Source: Siphonodentalium dalli (lineage: Eukaryota > Mollusca > Scaphopoda > Gadilida > Siphonodentaliidae). From it: a DNA stretch of 64,000 bases. This document shows, in pieces, positions 24,201 to 35,600 of this stretch. How positions within the stretch are numbered: the first letter of the stretch is position 1; the number at the start of each line of letters is the position of its first letter. The position numbers and the translations under genes are program-made. The notes under the pieces were generated by a model, which was not told the origin of the DNA, did not search any database, and saw nothing but the letters and a program-made list of their open reading frames with translations. Location: NCBI GenBank assembly GCA_032622095.1, contig CP136069.1, positions 109,580,278 through 109,644,277 on the forward strand. The letters are read 5' to 3'.

Positions 24201-24987
24201 TCATTTAAATTATGAATGACATGAATACACTCCCTGGGGACTCTGCCTATAGCTACAGAAGTTCTCTTATCTATCTATCTGGCCCTGATTATAAACAACA
24301 TGTGTATCAGCCTGGCAGTTCAGAGCAGAGTTGGCTTGTAATGGGAATGCACAGATATTAAAAGGAATTTCTGTACATCTGTCTGTTCATGTGGAGACCC
24401 AAACCCCTGATTTCAATCAAATTTAGTGGGGTGACTAGAGGTACCTACCCCCCGAAGATGTAATGTCATAAGTTCTTCAAAATTTTATTTTAAATGTTTT
24501 TTATTTTATTTAATAAAAAAAAAATATTTATTAAAAATAAAAAATAAATATATATATATATTTGTGGTTAAATTGAGCAATAAGTTAAATCTAAAAAAAA
24601 AATATTCTTCAGATTTATGTCCATAGCCCCACCCACATTTGACCCAGTGACCTCATTTGAACAAATCTGAACCACAGTCACCCAAGGTACCCTCATACCA
24701 AATATGAACCCAATCGGCCCGACAACTTCAGAAAAGAAGTCGTTTTAAGAATTACTATGTGGAAAAATAGTTATGGTCCTGACATCAAAACTATTTGACT
24801 TGGTGACCTCATTTGAACAAATCTGAATAAGAGTCACCTAGGGAACATCCACACCAAATATAAACCCAATCGGTTTGATGGTTTCAGAGAAGATGTTTAA
24901 AGAATTGTTGACGGACGGATGGACGGACGACGGACGAGGAGTGATGACTATAGCTCCACCGGAGACTTCGTCTCAGGTGAGCTAAAA
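21263..24987 (+). mobile_element. F1 element, copy B (nested in F5)
   Basis: It starts AACAAGACAGTC, AAA, GACTGTGGGG and ends with the F1 hairpin and GTGAGCTAAAA (about 24949-24987), preceded by a GACGGACGGATGG tract. Both outer borders are defined because it splits the F5 terminal hairpin. No target duplication is obvious. Like copy A it has an internal decayed tail (about 23020-23050) and an internal palindrome (23696-23770; another at 23991-24070). A hAT-like MITE is inserted at 22246. An (AT/TA)-rich low-complexity stretch lies at 24480-24600. Confidence 0.85.
22246..23005 (+). mobile_element. hAT-like MITE nested in F1 copy B
   Basis: The element is 760 bp with 13-bp terminal inverted repeats, CAGGCCTTCGATT and AATCGAAGGCCTG. 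GTGACA flanks both sides (22240-22245 and 23006-23011). F1 copy A shows the uninterrupted sequence. The visible duplication is 6 bp rather than the 8 bp expected for hAT, perhaps after a 2-base loss at the junction. The CAGGCCT terminus resembles the hAT element at 12155. It includes inner GC-rich segments (GCGATCGCGCTCGCGCAC) and no transposase. Confidence 0.8.
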
Positions 24988-25000
24988 GGGGGTATAATAA
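24988..25000 (+). repeat. F5 terminal hairpin, right arm
   Basis: GGGGGTATAATAA follows directly on the last A of F1 copy B. It completes the F5 terminal hairpin whose left arm ends at 21262. The intact equivalent, in F6, is at 32383-32415. Confidence 0.75.
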
Positions 25001-25470
25001 CACTAAGGTTTATTTGATGATCATACATTGATATCCTGATGAGGATTAAATGAGGCTTAACTCCATGAGTGCAGTAAATTACAAACCAGCTAAGTAGGTC
25101 TACGGATGTAACATCACACCTGCTTTGTTCAGTTAATTAGCCCTATTGTACAAGCAGTGTGACTCTACAGCCATTGTCTGCAGCAGTCCCAATAATATTT
25201 AATCCTAATTGAAGATGGCTAGCATATTTATTCATATTAGAACATTTCATTGTCTGTATCACAAGTCCATTGCCATACATGCTGTATTCAACATTTCAGC
25301 AATTGTGTGTTGTATTCTGCCAAGTGCCAGAATGTACAGTGTACAACTAACATAACACATGAAAAAATTGTACTAACTTTCTGATATGTTGTTTGTATCT
25401 GAGCACACACTCCATAGTACTACAGTATGAGACTGAGTATCCAATAGCCATCCATATGGATATTTTAGTA
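25001..25470. other. Unassigned spacer
   Basis: No gene or repeat end is recognisable between the end of F5 and the GTAATC-rich segment. Confidence 0.35.
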
Positions 25471-25645
25471 AAAGTAATCAAAAAGTAATCAAAATGTAAT
25501 GATTACAGGTACATTTAAAAGTAATCAATTATGATTACGATTACTTGTAATCAAGAAATGTCATGATTACTGATTACAGACGATTACTCAATTTTGTAAT
25601 CAATTACTTTGATTACGATTACTGATTACGATTACCCCAACCCTG
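25471..25645 (-). mobile_element. Solo hAT-type terminus rich in GTAATC/GATTAC
   Basis: The segment is filled with alternating 'gtaatc' and 'gattac' words and ends 'gattaccccaaccctg'. Read on the other strand it is CAGGGTTGGGGTAATC, the start of a widespread animal hAT terminus with sub-terminal GTAATC words. The partner end was not found in the window. Confidence 0.55.
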
Positions 25646-26130
25646 CGAAATATCCCACCCAATGAAATTTGTTGAAATGCCATGTAGTAACTGAAGTGAT
25701 AAAATCCCCTGGGGCGATGGGTGTTATGATGGAGGCACAAAAATTTGTGGGAACAAAAATCCAATGAGAAGGTCCTAACAAGTTTTGAGAAAATCCATTT
25801 TTGAAAGACCGGAAATGGTTGGCAAAATGGGTGTCAGCCCCCGGTGCAACATAGCGAGAAATATGTCTCAAATCCCATCCCTGTAATGTGTCGAAATAAG
25901 AATATATGGGAGCATGGGCAATTCCCAGCCAGGGGAAGCCCTGAGTGTACCAGATAAGGCATGCTGCTAATGGGACCTGCATGGGGATTGTACATGTATG
26001 TGGTATATTAAGTGCTACCTTCGCTAAAGTGGGAGGTGGCAAAATACAATCGGATTATGTGAAACATTCCTGGGGGTGGGACGATTGGAACCGGGGTTCT
26101 CAATCAAGCACAGAAACAGGTGAATGCCCT
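25646..26130. other. Unassigned spacer with a long open frame
   Basis: A 136-codon open frame on the minus strand (25632-26042) overlaps the hAT terminus at one end and shows no recognisable domain. I do not support it as a gene. The sequence is single-copy within the window. Confidence 0.3.
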
Positions 26131-27270
26131 GTCTGGGTTGTATTGTCATGGTAAAAGACTTGCCCGAAAGAATAAGAAAAAAATTGACACGGCCTAAGCG
26201 AACCAGTATGAACCAAGCTGGCTATATTTACTGACATAGTATTCGGATATATAACAAGTATATGGGTGGCAGCAAGACTGGCCCTACGAGTCGGAAACCA
26301 AGCCACAAGTATATATCAGACTTAGTATGCAGCTAAATAAAGATTATTGTTGGTGATCAAAAGACTTGCTCTCAGCATAGGAAAAACAAGTGAGACTTGG
26401 CCTAAGAGTCATATATAGTTATCAGACCAAACATTCGGCGAAAGGAAAATTAATTATAGGTGACAAAAGGCGTGGCCTAAGCATAGCAACCAGGCCAGAC
26501 TCGGCCTAAGCGTAGGAACCAAGCCATATAGTTATCGGACCAAGTAGACGGCGGAGAAAAATTATTAGGGTGACAAAATAACTGGCCCTAAGCGTAGGAA
26601 AACCAGGCAAGCTTGGCTTAAACATAGGAAACAAGCCATGTACAGCGGACCAATTAGTCGGCTAAATAAAAATGACATATAGGTGACAATACAACTTGCC
26701 CTAAGTGTAGGAAAACAAGTCAGACTCGGCCTAAGTGTAGGAAACAAGCCAGATAATATAGACACACATATATCGGACCAAGTGTGCGGCGAAATAAACA
26801 TTATTGTGGTGGCAAAAAGATTTGCCCCAAGTGTATGAAAACATAATCAGCCTGGCCTAAGAATAGGAACCAGGCAATATAAATTTTTCGCGTAGGAAAC
26901 AAGCCATACTAGAGATAATCTCTATAAAGCATGCCACTAAATAAAACATCGATATAAAACAAATGGATAATTCCCTATGATAGGTTATTTGACAGGTATG
27001 CGGTTCTAATCAAACACGTAAAATAGCATACGGGTGTGGCCAAAGTGTAGGAATCAAGCCATATCGATTGGTCGTTCCACATCACTGTGGCTAAACAAAA
27101 CAAACTCACTCACCGAAGCATAGGAAAACAAGTGGGCCGCACTGCAGACCATATATACATCGTTATCGGACCAAGTATGCTGCTAAATAAAACAGTGATG
27201 TAAAAGCATATTGCTTAACCCGAAGCGTGGCCTAAGCGTAGGAAAATAAGCCGTAAATAGGAACAGCTAA
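26131..27270 (+). repeat. Degenerate ~115-bp tandem array
   Basis: Roughly eight to nine units are present, built on 'ggcctaagcgtaggaaaccaag', 'atcggaccaagt.tgcggcgaaataaa' and 'ggtgacaaaa'. The '.gg(c/g)aaataaa'-type junction recurs near 26328, 26431, 26548, 26657 and 26784, a period varying from about 103 to 127 bp. Each unit itself contains two copies of the 'cctaagcgtagga' word. The array is bounded on the right by the F6 5' end. Confidence 0.75.
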
Positions 27271-27274
27271 AATG

Positions 27275-27930
27275 AACTAGAGGTGTGACTGTCCCAATGG
27301 GACTACGGATACCCCCCTGTTTTTAAAATACTAAAATGTTTCACATGTCAGTAAACATTTAGTTAAAATAATAAAATAACAGTTCCCATTGCAGGTGTAC
27401 AACCATAACCCTAATCTTAAACCTATTGACCGAAAAATGTAGGAATAAAAGCTTGGACAAAATTATGCATGTTGCGAAAAAAATTCTAAGTCGAAAAAGG
27501 GAATAACTCCACACACAAAATGTCGGACAGACGTCATAATCGCAGGGGCACAGGTTTCCATGGTACTAAATATCAGAGCCAAGATTAAAAAACATTAACC
27601 GAAAAATGTAGGAATAAAGCTTGGACAAAATTATGCATGTTGAAAAAAAAATTCTAAGTAAAAAAAGAGGGATAACTCCACCAAAAAATGTCGGACAGAT
27701 GGCATAATCGCAGGTGCACAAGTTCCCATGGTACTAAATATCTGTGCCACGTTTAAAAAAAATTGACCTAAAAATGTAGGAATAAAAGCTCGGACAAAAG
27801 TATACGAAAATTTTCTAAATCGAAAAAGTGGGATAACTCCACCAAAAAAGGTCCGACAGACGTCATAATCGCAGGTGCACAGGTTCCCATGGTGGTTGAT
27901 GTCTGTGCCATGTTTCAAGGAAATTGATCA
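27275..27930 (+). mobile_element. F6 element, left part
   Basis: The 5' end is AACTAGAG followed by a hairpin GTCCC AAT GGGAC and the arm GGATACCCCCC. Three modules of ~175 bp follow ('ataactccaccaaaaaatgtcggacag', 'catggtactaaatatc'). The F6 text is then interrupted by F1 copy C at 27931 and appears to resume at 31979. Confidence 0.65.
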
Positions 27931-29257
27931 AACAAGACGTCAATGACTGTGGGGTCGCCACCAGACTGCAAAGACTGATATTATAAAGACTGGGACTCTG
28001 GAGACCAAAACAGTCAGCACTTTTCATAATCACTTTAAAAGAAGTAGATTTAAACAGGATATGTGGCTAGAGAGACTTCAAGTATGTAGCTTGGTAAAAA
28101 TCCACCTTGAAATTGCCAATTGTACACTACTGATCACCCCCCTCCTCCAGCTCAACAAGTCCCCTCCCGACCGGGATCCAGACTCCCAAGTCTTAGGTTG
28201 GAATTTCACAACCGACACCTCAAACTTTCTCAATTGTTGGAAAATTCCAATCTCACAAGCGCCTTTTTCTAAAACCATTTAAACATGTTTGAAGCCCAAT
28301 TATCCATGGACCCAAAACACAATACATGTATGTCAGACCAATCAGTCAGGTGGTTCCAAGGTAGATGTTTTAATGAATTTGGTATTTCGATGATTTTATT
28401 AGACACAAAAGTGTTAACTCCCCATAGCCTGCCATTTCTTGACAGGTTGACCTCATTTTAACAAATCTGAATCTCAGTCACTAAAGGATCCTCATGATTC
28501 CTCCATACTATATGTAAGCTAAATAGTCCAAACTCTCTTGAGAAGACATTTTAAGAATTACTATAGAGACATATAGTTATGTCCCTGGTCCCTCCCTATT
28601 TAACCTGGTGACCCCATCTGAATAAATTTGAATCCCAGACACCAAAGAACCCTTCATACATATCATAAATATCAGTCAAATAGACCTGATGGTCCTTGTG
28701 AAGGAAGCATATTAAGAGGGAAACTGTCCTTCGCTTGGCCCCTATTTGACCAGGTGACCCCATTAAAAAAATCTGAATTGCAGTCAAGGAAGAACTTTCC
28801 ATTCTATATAAGCCAACTAGTTCTTGCAAACATATTTTAAGAATTACTATGTAGTGAAATAGTTAAGTCTCTTGCTCTGCCCTTATTTGACTTTGTGATC
28901 CCATTTTCACAAATCTGATAAGGATAAAAATTAAGTTCCCCAGTTGAAGTTGGTGATATTCACCCATTGGGCACCTCATTTATGAATTTTATCTTCTGCA
29001 AATTAGGGGATATAGAAACTTCCTAGAAGGGAAATTTAACTAACAACAATGTAAATTTTATACTATAGATACTTCCCAGAAGATGAGGCCTAAGCAGAAT
29101 GAGGTCGCCAGAGGGTGAATTTGGTGATGCTAGCCTGCTGTGCGGGATAGCATCACAAAAAGCGTGTCTGTTCCTACATTGTGCATGCCTGGCCTCAAGC
29201 AACACAATGTATTATACAACAAGCCTTGAAATAGTGTGATAGTGTGTCTGTCATTTG

Positions 29258-29322
29258 CAGAATGAGGTCCCCAGAGGGTGAATTTAGTGACGCTAAATTC
29301 ACCCTCTGGGGACCTCATTCTG
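29258..29322. repeat. Perfect 30-bp-stem palindrome in F1
   Basis: The left arm 29258-29287 and right arm 29293-29322 are exact reverse complements (30 of 30) around the loop TGACG. A longer-loop version spans about 29678-29768. Copy D has the same palindrome at 51500-51564 with one mismatch. It would form a very stable cruciform or RNA hairpin. Confidence 0.92.
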
Positions 29323-31870
29323 ATAAGGCCCTCAACTGCTATGGAAGACCTAGAATAAAATTGAATTTCCCCAGTTGAAGTTGGTGATGTTCACCCATTG
29401 GGCCCCTCAATTATGAATTTTATCTTCTGCAAATTAGGGGATATAGAAACTTCCTAGAAGGGAAATTTAACTAACAACAATGTAAATTTGATACTATAGA
29501 TACTTCCCAGAAGATGAGGCCTAAGCAGAATGATGTCTCCAAATGGTGAATTTGGTGATGCTAGCCCGCTGTGTGGGATAGCATCACTAAAAGCATGTCT
29601 GTTCCTACATTGTGCATGTCTGGCCTCAAGCAACACACTGTATTATACAATCAAGCCTTGAGCTAGTCTGTTATTTGTAGAATGAGGTCCCCAGAGGGTG
29701 AATTTAGTGACGCTATCCTGCACAGCGGGCTAGTATCACTAAATTCACCCTCTGGGGACCTCATTCTGATAAGGCCCTCAACTGCTATGGAAGACCTAGA
29801 ATAAGATTGAAGTTCCCCAGTTGAAATTGGTGATGTTCACCGATTGGGCACCTCAATCATGAATTTTATCTTCTGCAAATTAAGGGATACAGAAACTTCC
29901 TAGAAGGGAAATTTAACTAACAACAATGTAAATTTGATACTATGACCATATCATAAATATCAGTCAAATAGACCTGATGGTCCTTGTGAAGGAAGCATAT
30001 TAAGAGGGAAACTGTCCTTCGCTTGGCCCCTATTTGACCAGGTGACCCCATTAAAAAAATCTGAATTGCAGTCAAGGAAGAACTTTCCATTCTATATAAG
30101 CCAACTAGTTCTTGCAAACATATTTTAAGAATTACTATGTAGTGAAATAGTTAAGTCTCTTGCTCTGCCCTTATTTGACTTTGTGATCCCATTTTCACAA
30201 ATCTGATAAGGATAAAAATTAAGTTCCCCAGTTGAAGTTGGTGATATTCACCCATTGGGCACCTCATTTATGAATTTTATCTTCTGCAAATTAGGGGATA
30301 TAGAAACTTCCTAGAAGGGAAATTTAACTAACAACAATGTAAATTTTATACTATAGATACTTCCCAGAAGATGAGGCTAGTATCACTAAATTCACCCTCT
30401 GGGGACCTCATTCTGATAAGGCCCTCAACTGCTATGGAAGACCTAGAATAAGATTGAAGTTCCCCAGTTGAAATTGGTGATGTTCACCGATTGGGCACCT
30501 CAATCATGAATTTTATCTTCTGCAAATTAAGGGATACAGAAACTTCCTAGAAGGGAAATTTAACTAACAACAATGTAAATTTGATACTATAGATACTTCC
30601 CAGAAGATGAGGCCTAAGCAGAATGAGATCTTGAGACTCTTAGATACTTCCCATAAGATGAGGCCTAAGCAGAATAAGGTTCTCAGAGGGTGTATTTGGT
30701 TATGCTAGCCTGCTGTGTGGAGCAATATGAATTCACCCTCTGGGAACCTCATTCTACAAATGCCAGACACTCTTGGAGAAAATGAAATTAATCTGATTTT
30801 AATGACCACTGAGTGATAATGTAAACAACAAGGGTGCTTCATTGATAACACCATTAATCTCATTTAAATTATGAATGACATGAATACACTCCCTGGGGAC
30901 TCTGCCTATAGCTCTCTTATCTCTCTATCTGCCCTGCCATGTCTGTCAGATGATGTTTTTTAATTTATTTAAATAAAAAATACTTTATTTACCTGTGAGT
31001 TAGGTGAGATATGGTGGAATGCTGTTGGTTGGGGACAGGGTGGGGTTTTGGGTCATGTGGGGAGGTGATAATATTTTTTGGAATGTTAAATTGATCAAGG
31101 AGTTCCTGAATTTTGTTATTATTTTTTGGGGAATTATGGCCATACCTCTGTTAAAATATATCGGATCAAACCCATATTTTAACTTGATCTGTATATAAGT
31201 GTCAAAAATTCATATACCAAATTTGGTGTTGATCAGATGAAAAATGTTTGAGTTTGAATTCTATATCAAAACAAGAGTGGAAGTGGTTAAATAAACAATA
31301 CCAAAATCCATACAGATGAAGAACATGCTAAGAAAAATCTAGGTAAGAAATATGAGACTGTGATGTGTCCTAAACAAAAATTAAAGGTCAAAATGCAAAA
31401 ATTAAATTTTTTGTTTTTAAAGTTATGTCCCTAGCTCTGCCCCTATTTGACCCAGTGACCCCATTTGAACAAATCTGAACACCAGTCACCCAAGGTCCCT
31501 CTGTACCAAATATAACCTAAATCGGCCAAATATTTTTTTAGAAGAAGTCATTGTAAGAATTACTATGAGTTATGGCCCTGGTTTCTCAATTAATTGACCG
31601 GGTGACCTCATTTGAACAAATCTGAACACCAGTCACCCAAGGACCCTCCATACCAAATATTAGCTAAATCGGCACAATGGTTATGGACAAGAAGTTGTTG
31701 TAAGAATTACTATGGAGGAATAGAGTTATGGCCCTGGTTTCGCAACTATTTGACCCAGTGACCTCATTTGAACAAATCTGAATGAGAGTCACCTAGGGAA
31801 CATCCACACCAAATATGAACCAATTCGGTATGATGGTTTCAGAGGAGAAGATGTTTTAAAAAAAAAAGTT

Positions 31871-31920
31871 GACGGACGGACGGACGGATGGACAGACGGA
31901 CATACAGACAGACGGACGGA
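31871..31920 (+). repeat. GGAC-type tetranucleotide tract
   Basis: Tandem GACG, GACA and GATG words precede the F1 3' hairpin. The same kind of tract stands at the same place in copies A, B and D and in F3, F4 and F5. Confidence 0.85.
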
Positions 31921-31978
31921 CGCACGAGGAGTGATGACTATAGCTCCACCGGAGACTTCGTCTCAGGTGAGCTAAAAA

Positions 31979-32422
31979 CGACTGAGAAAAACTCCGGACA
32001 AATTTGTGTTGGGTTCTCATTTGTGCACAAATTGGGTCAGTTGTCCAAAATCTTATTGGGTTCCCTTGTTGGGTATGAAAAAAATCTCACAAATAGGCAC
32101 ATAGTGGGTCAACCAATATTTTTTTGTTGGGTTCTGGTTTGGACATTATGGACTTTTTTTTTAGGACAAATGAAGTCCAAACCACCTGTTGAGTACATTC
32201 ACATGAAAGCCAAAAAATATGTTTGGACAAAGAATAACTTGTCAGGGCTATTGGGTATACCCAACAAGGCGGGAAAATACCCAACAAGGCGGAAAATACC
32301 CAACAAGTGCCCATTGTACCCACAAAGTAACCAATATATGCCCATATGTAAACACGGACACGGACGGACAAGCTGACTCCAGTATACCCCCCCTAACTTC
32401 GTTGTGGGGGGTATAATAAAGT
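31979..32422 (+). mobile_element. F6 element, right part with intact terminal hairpin
   Basis: The segment holds short tandem 'tacccaacaaggcgg.aaaa' words near 32255-32310 and a CACGGACACGGACGGAC tract. It ends with the hairpin TATACCCCCC (32383 on), loop TAACTTCGTTGT, GGGGGGTATA (to 32415), then ATAAA. The stem matches the 5' arm GGATACCCCCC at 27275-27312, which is why I join the two parts across F1 copy C. Open frames in both directions here are repeat artefacts. Confidence 0.65.
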
Positions 32423-34744
32423 GGGTACTGTATGCAAGTGAATAATATAAAGCAAGCTGTCATCCGATTCGAACCAAAGTTAGGTACCGGTAGAGGTCCA
32501 GCATGGGGATCATCAGCAACATCTGACTGACTGATGCTGTCCAATAAATCCAATAAAAATCAGGCCAGCGCCGAGCGTGGGCCTATATGACACAGTCGAG
32601 GTATAATGTGTTGTTTAGAGGGAAATAGACATTAATATGTCCAGTGGGCTATATAGCAATATGTGTATTCCTAGTTTTTAAAGTGATGTGAAACCCTCCG
32701 ACAGGGTGATCAAGTAGAAATGGACAATAATCTTGCTGAAAGTAGTTATTTGTATGGATTTTAATCCAATTGACAACACACACCAATATCCCAACACATG
32801 AATTAAATGCAAGGACTCACAATTGCGAAAATCATGTGTGTTTGTTTATTGCTGATAGCGGCGGGCCGAATCAAGATGTAAAATGTAACAATTGTGGTCG
32901 AAGGACATTTGTGCGGTGAAATAATACAAATTCACCCGGCGAAAATGGAGAATTATTTGACATGATTCATGCATCAACATGCATCGATCCAGTTGACCCA
33001 TCACCACTATGAAACCTGAAGTTTCGACACAAAGTGGAACTTTGACCACATCCTCATATCGTGCGGCAAACACCAATGTCAGGAACATCAGCATTAGGAG
33101 GTAAGAACATATCCTGTCACTAACTATTGCACTACAAGTTGGAACGAAATTATTCATTCATTAATGCATGTCGATGCACCTGCTCAGTGCTATTTAAGTA
33201 CTAAATTTGATTTAGCCAATTTCTTCAAATGGGATGAATATGTAATACATGTACTTCATCTGACCATACGGTATTTGAGTCATATCAGAACCATTATTGG
33301 TGCGCACATAATACTCGATTATAGGCTGCGAATACTTATCATGGCTAACTGGTTATAAAACCTTTTTCTCATCTATATCCATGATTCACGGTCACTGTAA
33401 GACTGGTGTCGGTTCCGCGGTCACATCTAATAGACCATATAGCCAAATGAACTGATTATTAGTAGGAGCTAATAAACAAAGTCAATAGAGACGACGATTT
33501 CGATAGAGTGGTATGGTCAATATCATTGAAATTTGCAGCGATGTTAGAATGCTATATGTTCCTGATTGACATAAAACTAATTTATCAGTGTCACATGCCG
33601 AAAAGGTCCATAATCATTCATGAAAGGACATGTAACCCTGTACCGGAATCGGAAAACTCCAATCAGATGAATTGTGTGGAGAATAAGATACAGGCCATTT
33701 ATTTACCGCATTTTCAAGAATTGTCTGCAAAACGACATAAAATGCAAACTTGGAGATGCGACAAAGTGCCCTCGGGATGAGCAGACATATCCGAGGTGTG
33801 ATATTCGTTCAAGGTTTGTAAAAAGTACACCGTGATGAAGAGGAGCGGATGTCCTATTCAAAACCGGAAGATTTAAAAAAAAAATATCTTTCATTGTAAA
33901 CCCAGAGAGGTTACACTGAAGATAGGAATGTACATATGTATCGTGTGTATTTCGAACGGCTCACCAGACAATATGATTGTATGATCCGAAATATTTCTTA
34001 ATTGGTCATCTGATCAACAATATGTCAATAAAAAAAATTATTAAGCATTTGGTCACAATAATTGTTATAAAATTGGAAGGGTAAATATTAAATTATGAAT
34101 GCAAAGAGCAAACATATCGATATCAAAAATGTCAAATGTCCAAAAATAAATAAAAACTTGACGAAACCATATAATCAAAACAGCACAGAAAGTGTATGAA
34201 ATGTCGCAAGCCTGACGTAAATTATACACGAAATATGAAAATAATGTCTGGGTGTTCCGTAAATACCCCACCAATAACTAAAATGGGTGGGAGAGTCGCT
34301 GATACCAGCATAAAGAAAAGATTCTGAACTTGGTGTTCCTGTAAGTCTATAGCGTGCACGTGTGCGCAAAAATTGTATGGCATATTGAACTCGGAAGCTC
34401 ATAAACAAACTCGTATGACCCGTGTTTACATCAGACAGACGCCGCGTAGGTTAATAAACGAGAATTCCATCATACATTGGGAGTTATAAATAGCCCAAGA
34501 ATATATGTCACCAAATTATCAACCCAGAATTCCATATTTGAGGTCACTTATGAGCCATATAACATTGACGCCGTTCTTGGGACATGGAGGCACGAATTTC
34601 AAACATTACTATAATCCAGACCATACTCTGAATAATTTTGATGCAAATTTTAAACAAGAAGTTCTGAAAGAAAAGATTTCCTAGAAAATAAATATTTGGA
34701 TCCCCAATATCAGGGCAATCGTCGTTTGAACCGTACCATTACTA
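32423..34744. other. Region without recognisable genes
   Basis: Several short frames exist. One, on the minus strand within 32846-33157, has an internal ATG followed by a hydrophobic stretch (MLMFLTLVFAARYEDV) that could be a signal peptide. No family is recognised and no splice structure is evident. The rest of the stretch shows no repeats or RNAs. Confidence 0.3.
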
Positions 34745-35600
34745 TGTGTCATTTCAAACGCAAGGAATGGTAAAGCATCAGGACCAGATCATATACCGTA
34801 TGAATGTTTGAAACCGGTAGCTGTTAAGCCTGTATTGCATTCATTATTTAACTTTATTTTCGACACAGCTATTTTCCCATCGATTTGGAGACATTCTTTA
34901 ATATGTCCTATACCGAAAGACAAATCACTGGATCCCAGAATCCCACTGAATTTTCGGGGCATCTCTCTTTTACCAACATGTAGTAAGCTATTTTGTAATA
35001 TAATTACTAACAGGCTGGTAGAATATTTTGAAATGCATGAAATATTAGACGAAGAACAAAATGGTTTTAGACCTGGAAGGTCGTGTTTGGATAATATTTT
35101 CATGTTGTCGAGCCTTATAAATGGGAAGAAACAGCTATTCACAACATTTATTGACTTTCGGAAAGCTTTTGTTTGTGTAAATAGGGATATGTTACTGTTA
35201 AAACTACTAAGATGTGGTGTGGATGGTAACATGTACCAATCAATAAGAAGTATGTATAAGAGTACTTACTCATGTATACGCATGAATTGACTTCTATCTG
35301 ATGAATATGCTTGTAAGTTTGGGGTAAAACAGGGTAACAGTATTTCCACAACGCTCTTTAATTTGTATGTCAACGATCTTATTCATGAACTTAAAGATTT
35401 ACACATTGGGGTTGATTTAGGTGAACAAATGATTTCCTCCCTTGCTTATGCAGATGATTTTGTTTTGGTTGCAGAGAACGAAACTGATATGCAGGTTATG
35501 TTAAAGGCAGTAGAAAACTGGTACCTTGGAATAATATTTCATGAAAATGGAGATTTTGACATTACTGCAGACACTTTGGCAAAGTCAGCAGGCACACAGT
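34745..35600 (+). pseudogene. LINE reverse transcriptase pseudogene
   Basis: A frame from about 34751 reads NGKASGPDHIPYECLK (RT motif 0/1). It continues with FRGISLLP..SKLF, NGFRPGRSCLDNIF and FIDFRKAF (motif A). An in-frame TGA stands at 35288-35290. It then continues with KFGVKQGNSIS..LFNLYVNDL (motif B) and YADD at 35447-35458 (motif C, catalytic aspartates present). After VENW the frame jumps without a shift to YLGIIFHENGDFDI, so the thumb-side segment was deleted in frame. Homology fades after KSAG near 35600. There is no endonuclease. It belongs to a clade different from the LINE at 39.4 kb. Confidence 0.82.

Larger units (their letters stand above)
27931..31978 (+). mobile_element. 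F1 element, copy C
   Basis: This is a long F1 copy from AACAAGACGTCAATGACTGT to the terminal hairpin (about 31938-31977), with a GGAC tetranucleotide tract at 31871-31920. The left 1 kb holds the standard F1 modules. The middle (28930-30640) has four or five ~430-bp units around 'gttgaagttggtgat...cttcctagaagggaaattt', some tandemly rearranged, each carrying the internal palindrome. The right part (31190-31380) contains F4-like phrases. It is near-identical by eye to copy D over long stretches, indicating recent spread. Confidence 0.85.

Noticed and set aside
24480-24600. AT-rich low-complexity tract considered as a replication or transcription signal
   Set aside because: It is a simple A/T run inside F1 copy B with no associated element to support a function.
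25632-26042. 136-codon open frame on the minus strand
   Set aside because: No recognisable domain or splice context, and one end runs into the GTAATC-rich hAT terminus. The length is within chance expectation for a window of this size.
31888-32553. 162-codon plus frame and overlapping minus frames
   Set aside because: They start within the GGAC tract and terminal hairpin of F1 and run through F6 repeat words; this is repeat sequence, not a gene.
32846-33157. Minus-strand frame with a possible signal peptide
   Set aside because: The internal ATG and hydrophobic stretch are suggestive, but there is no family match, no splice structure and no conserved cysteines in a known pattern.
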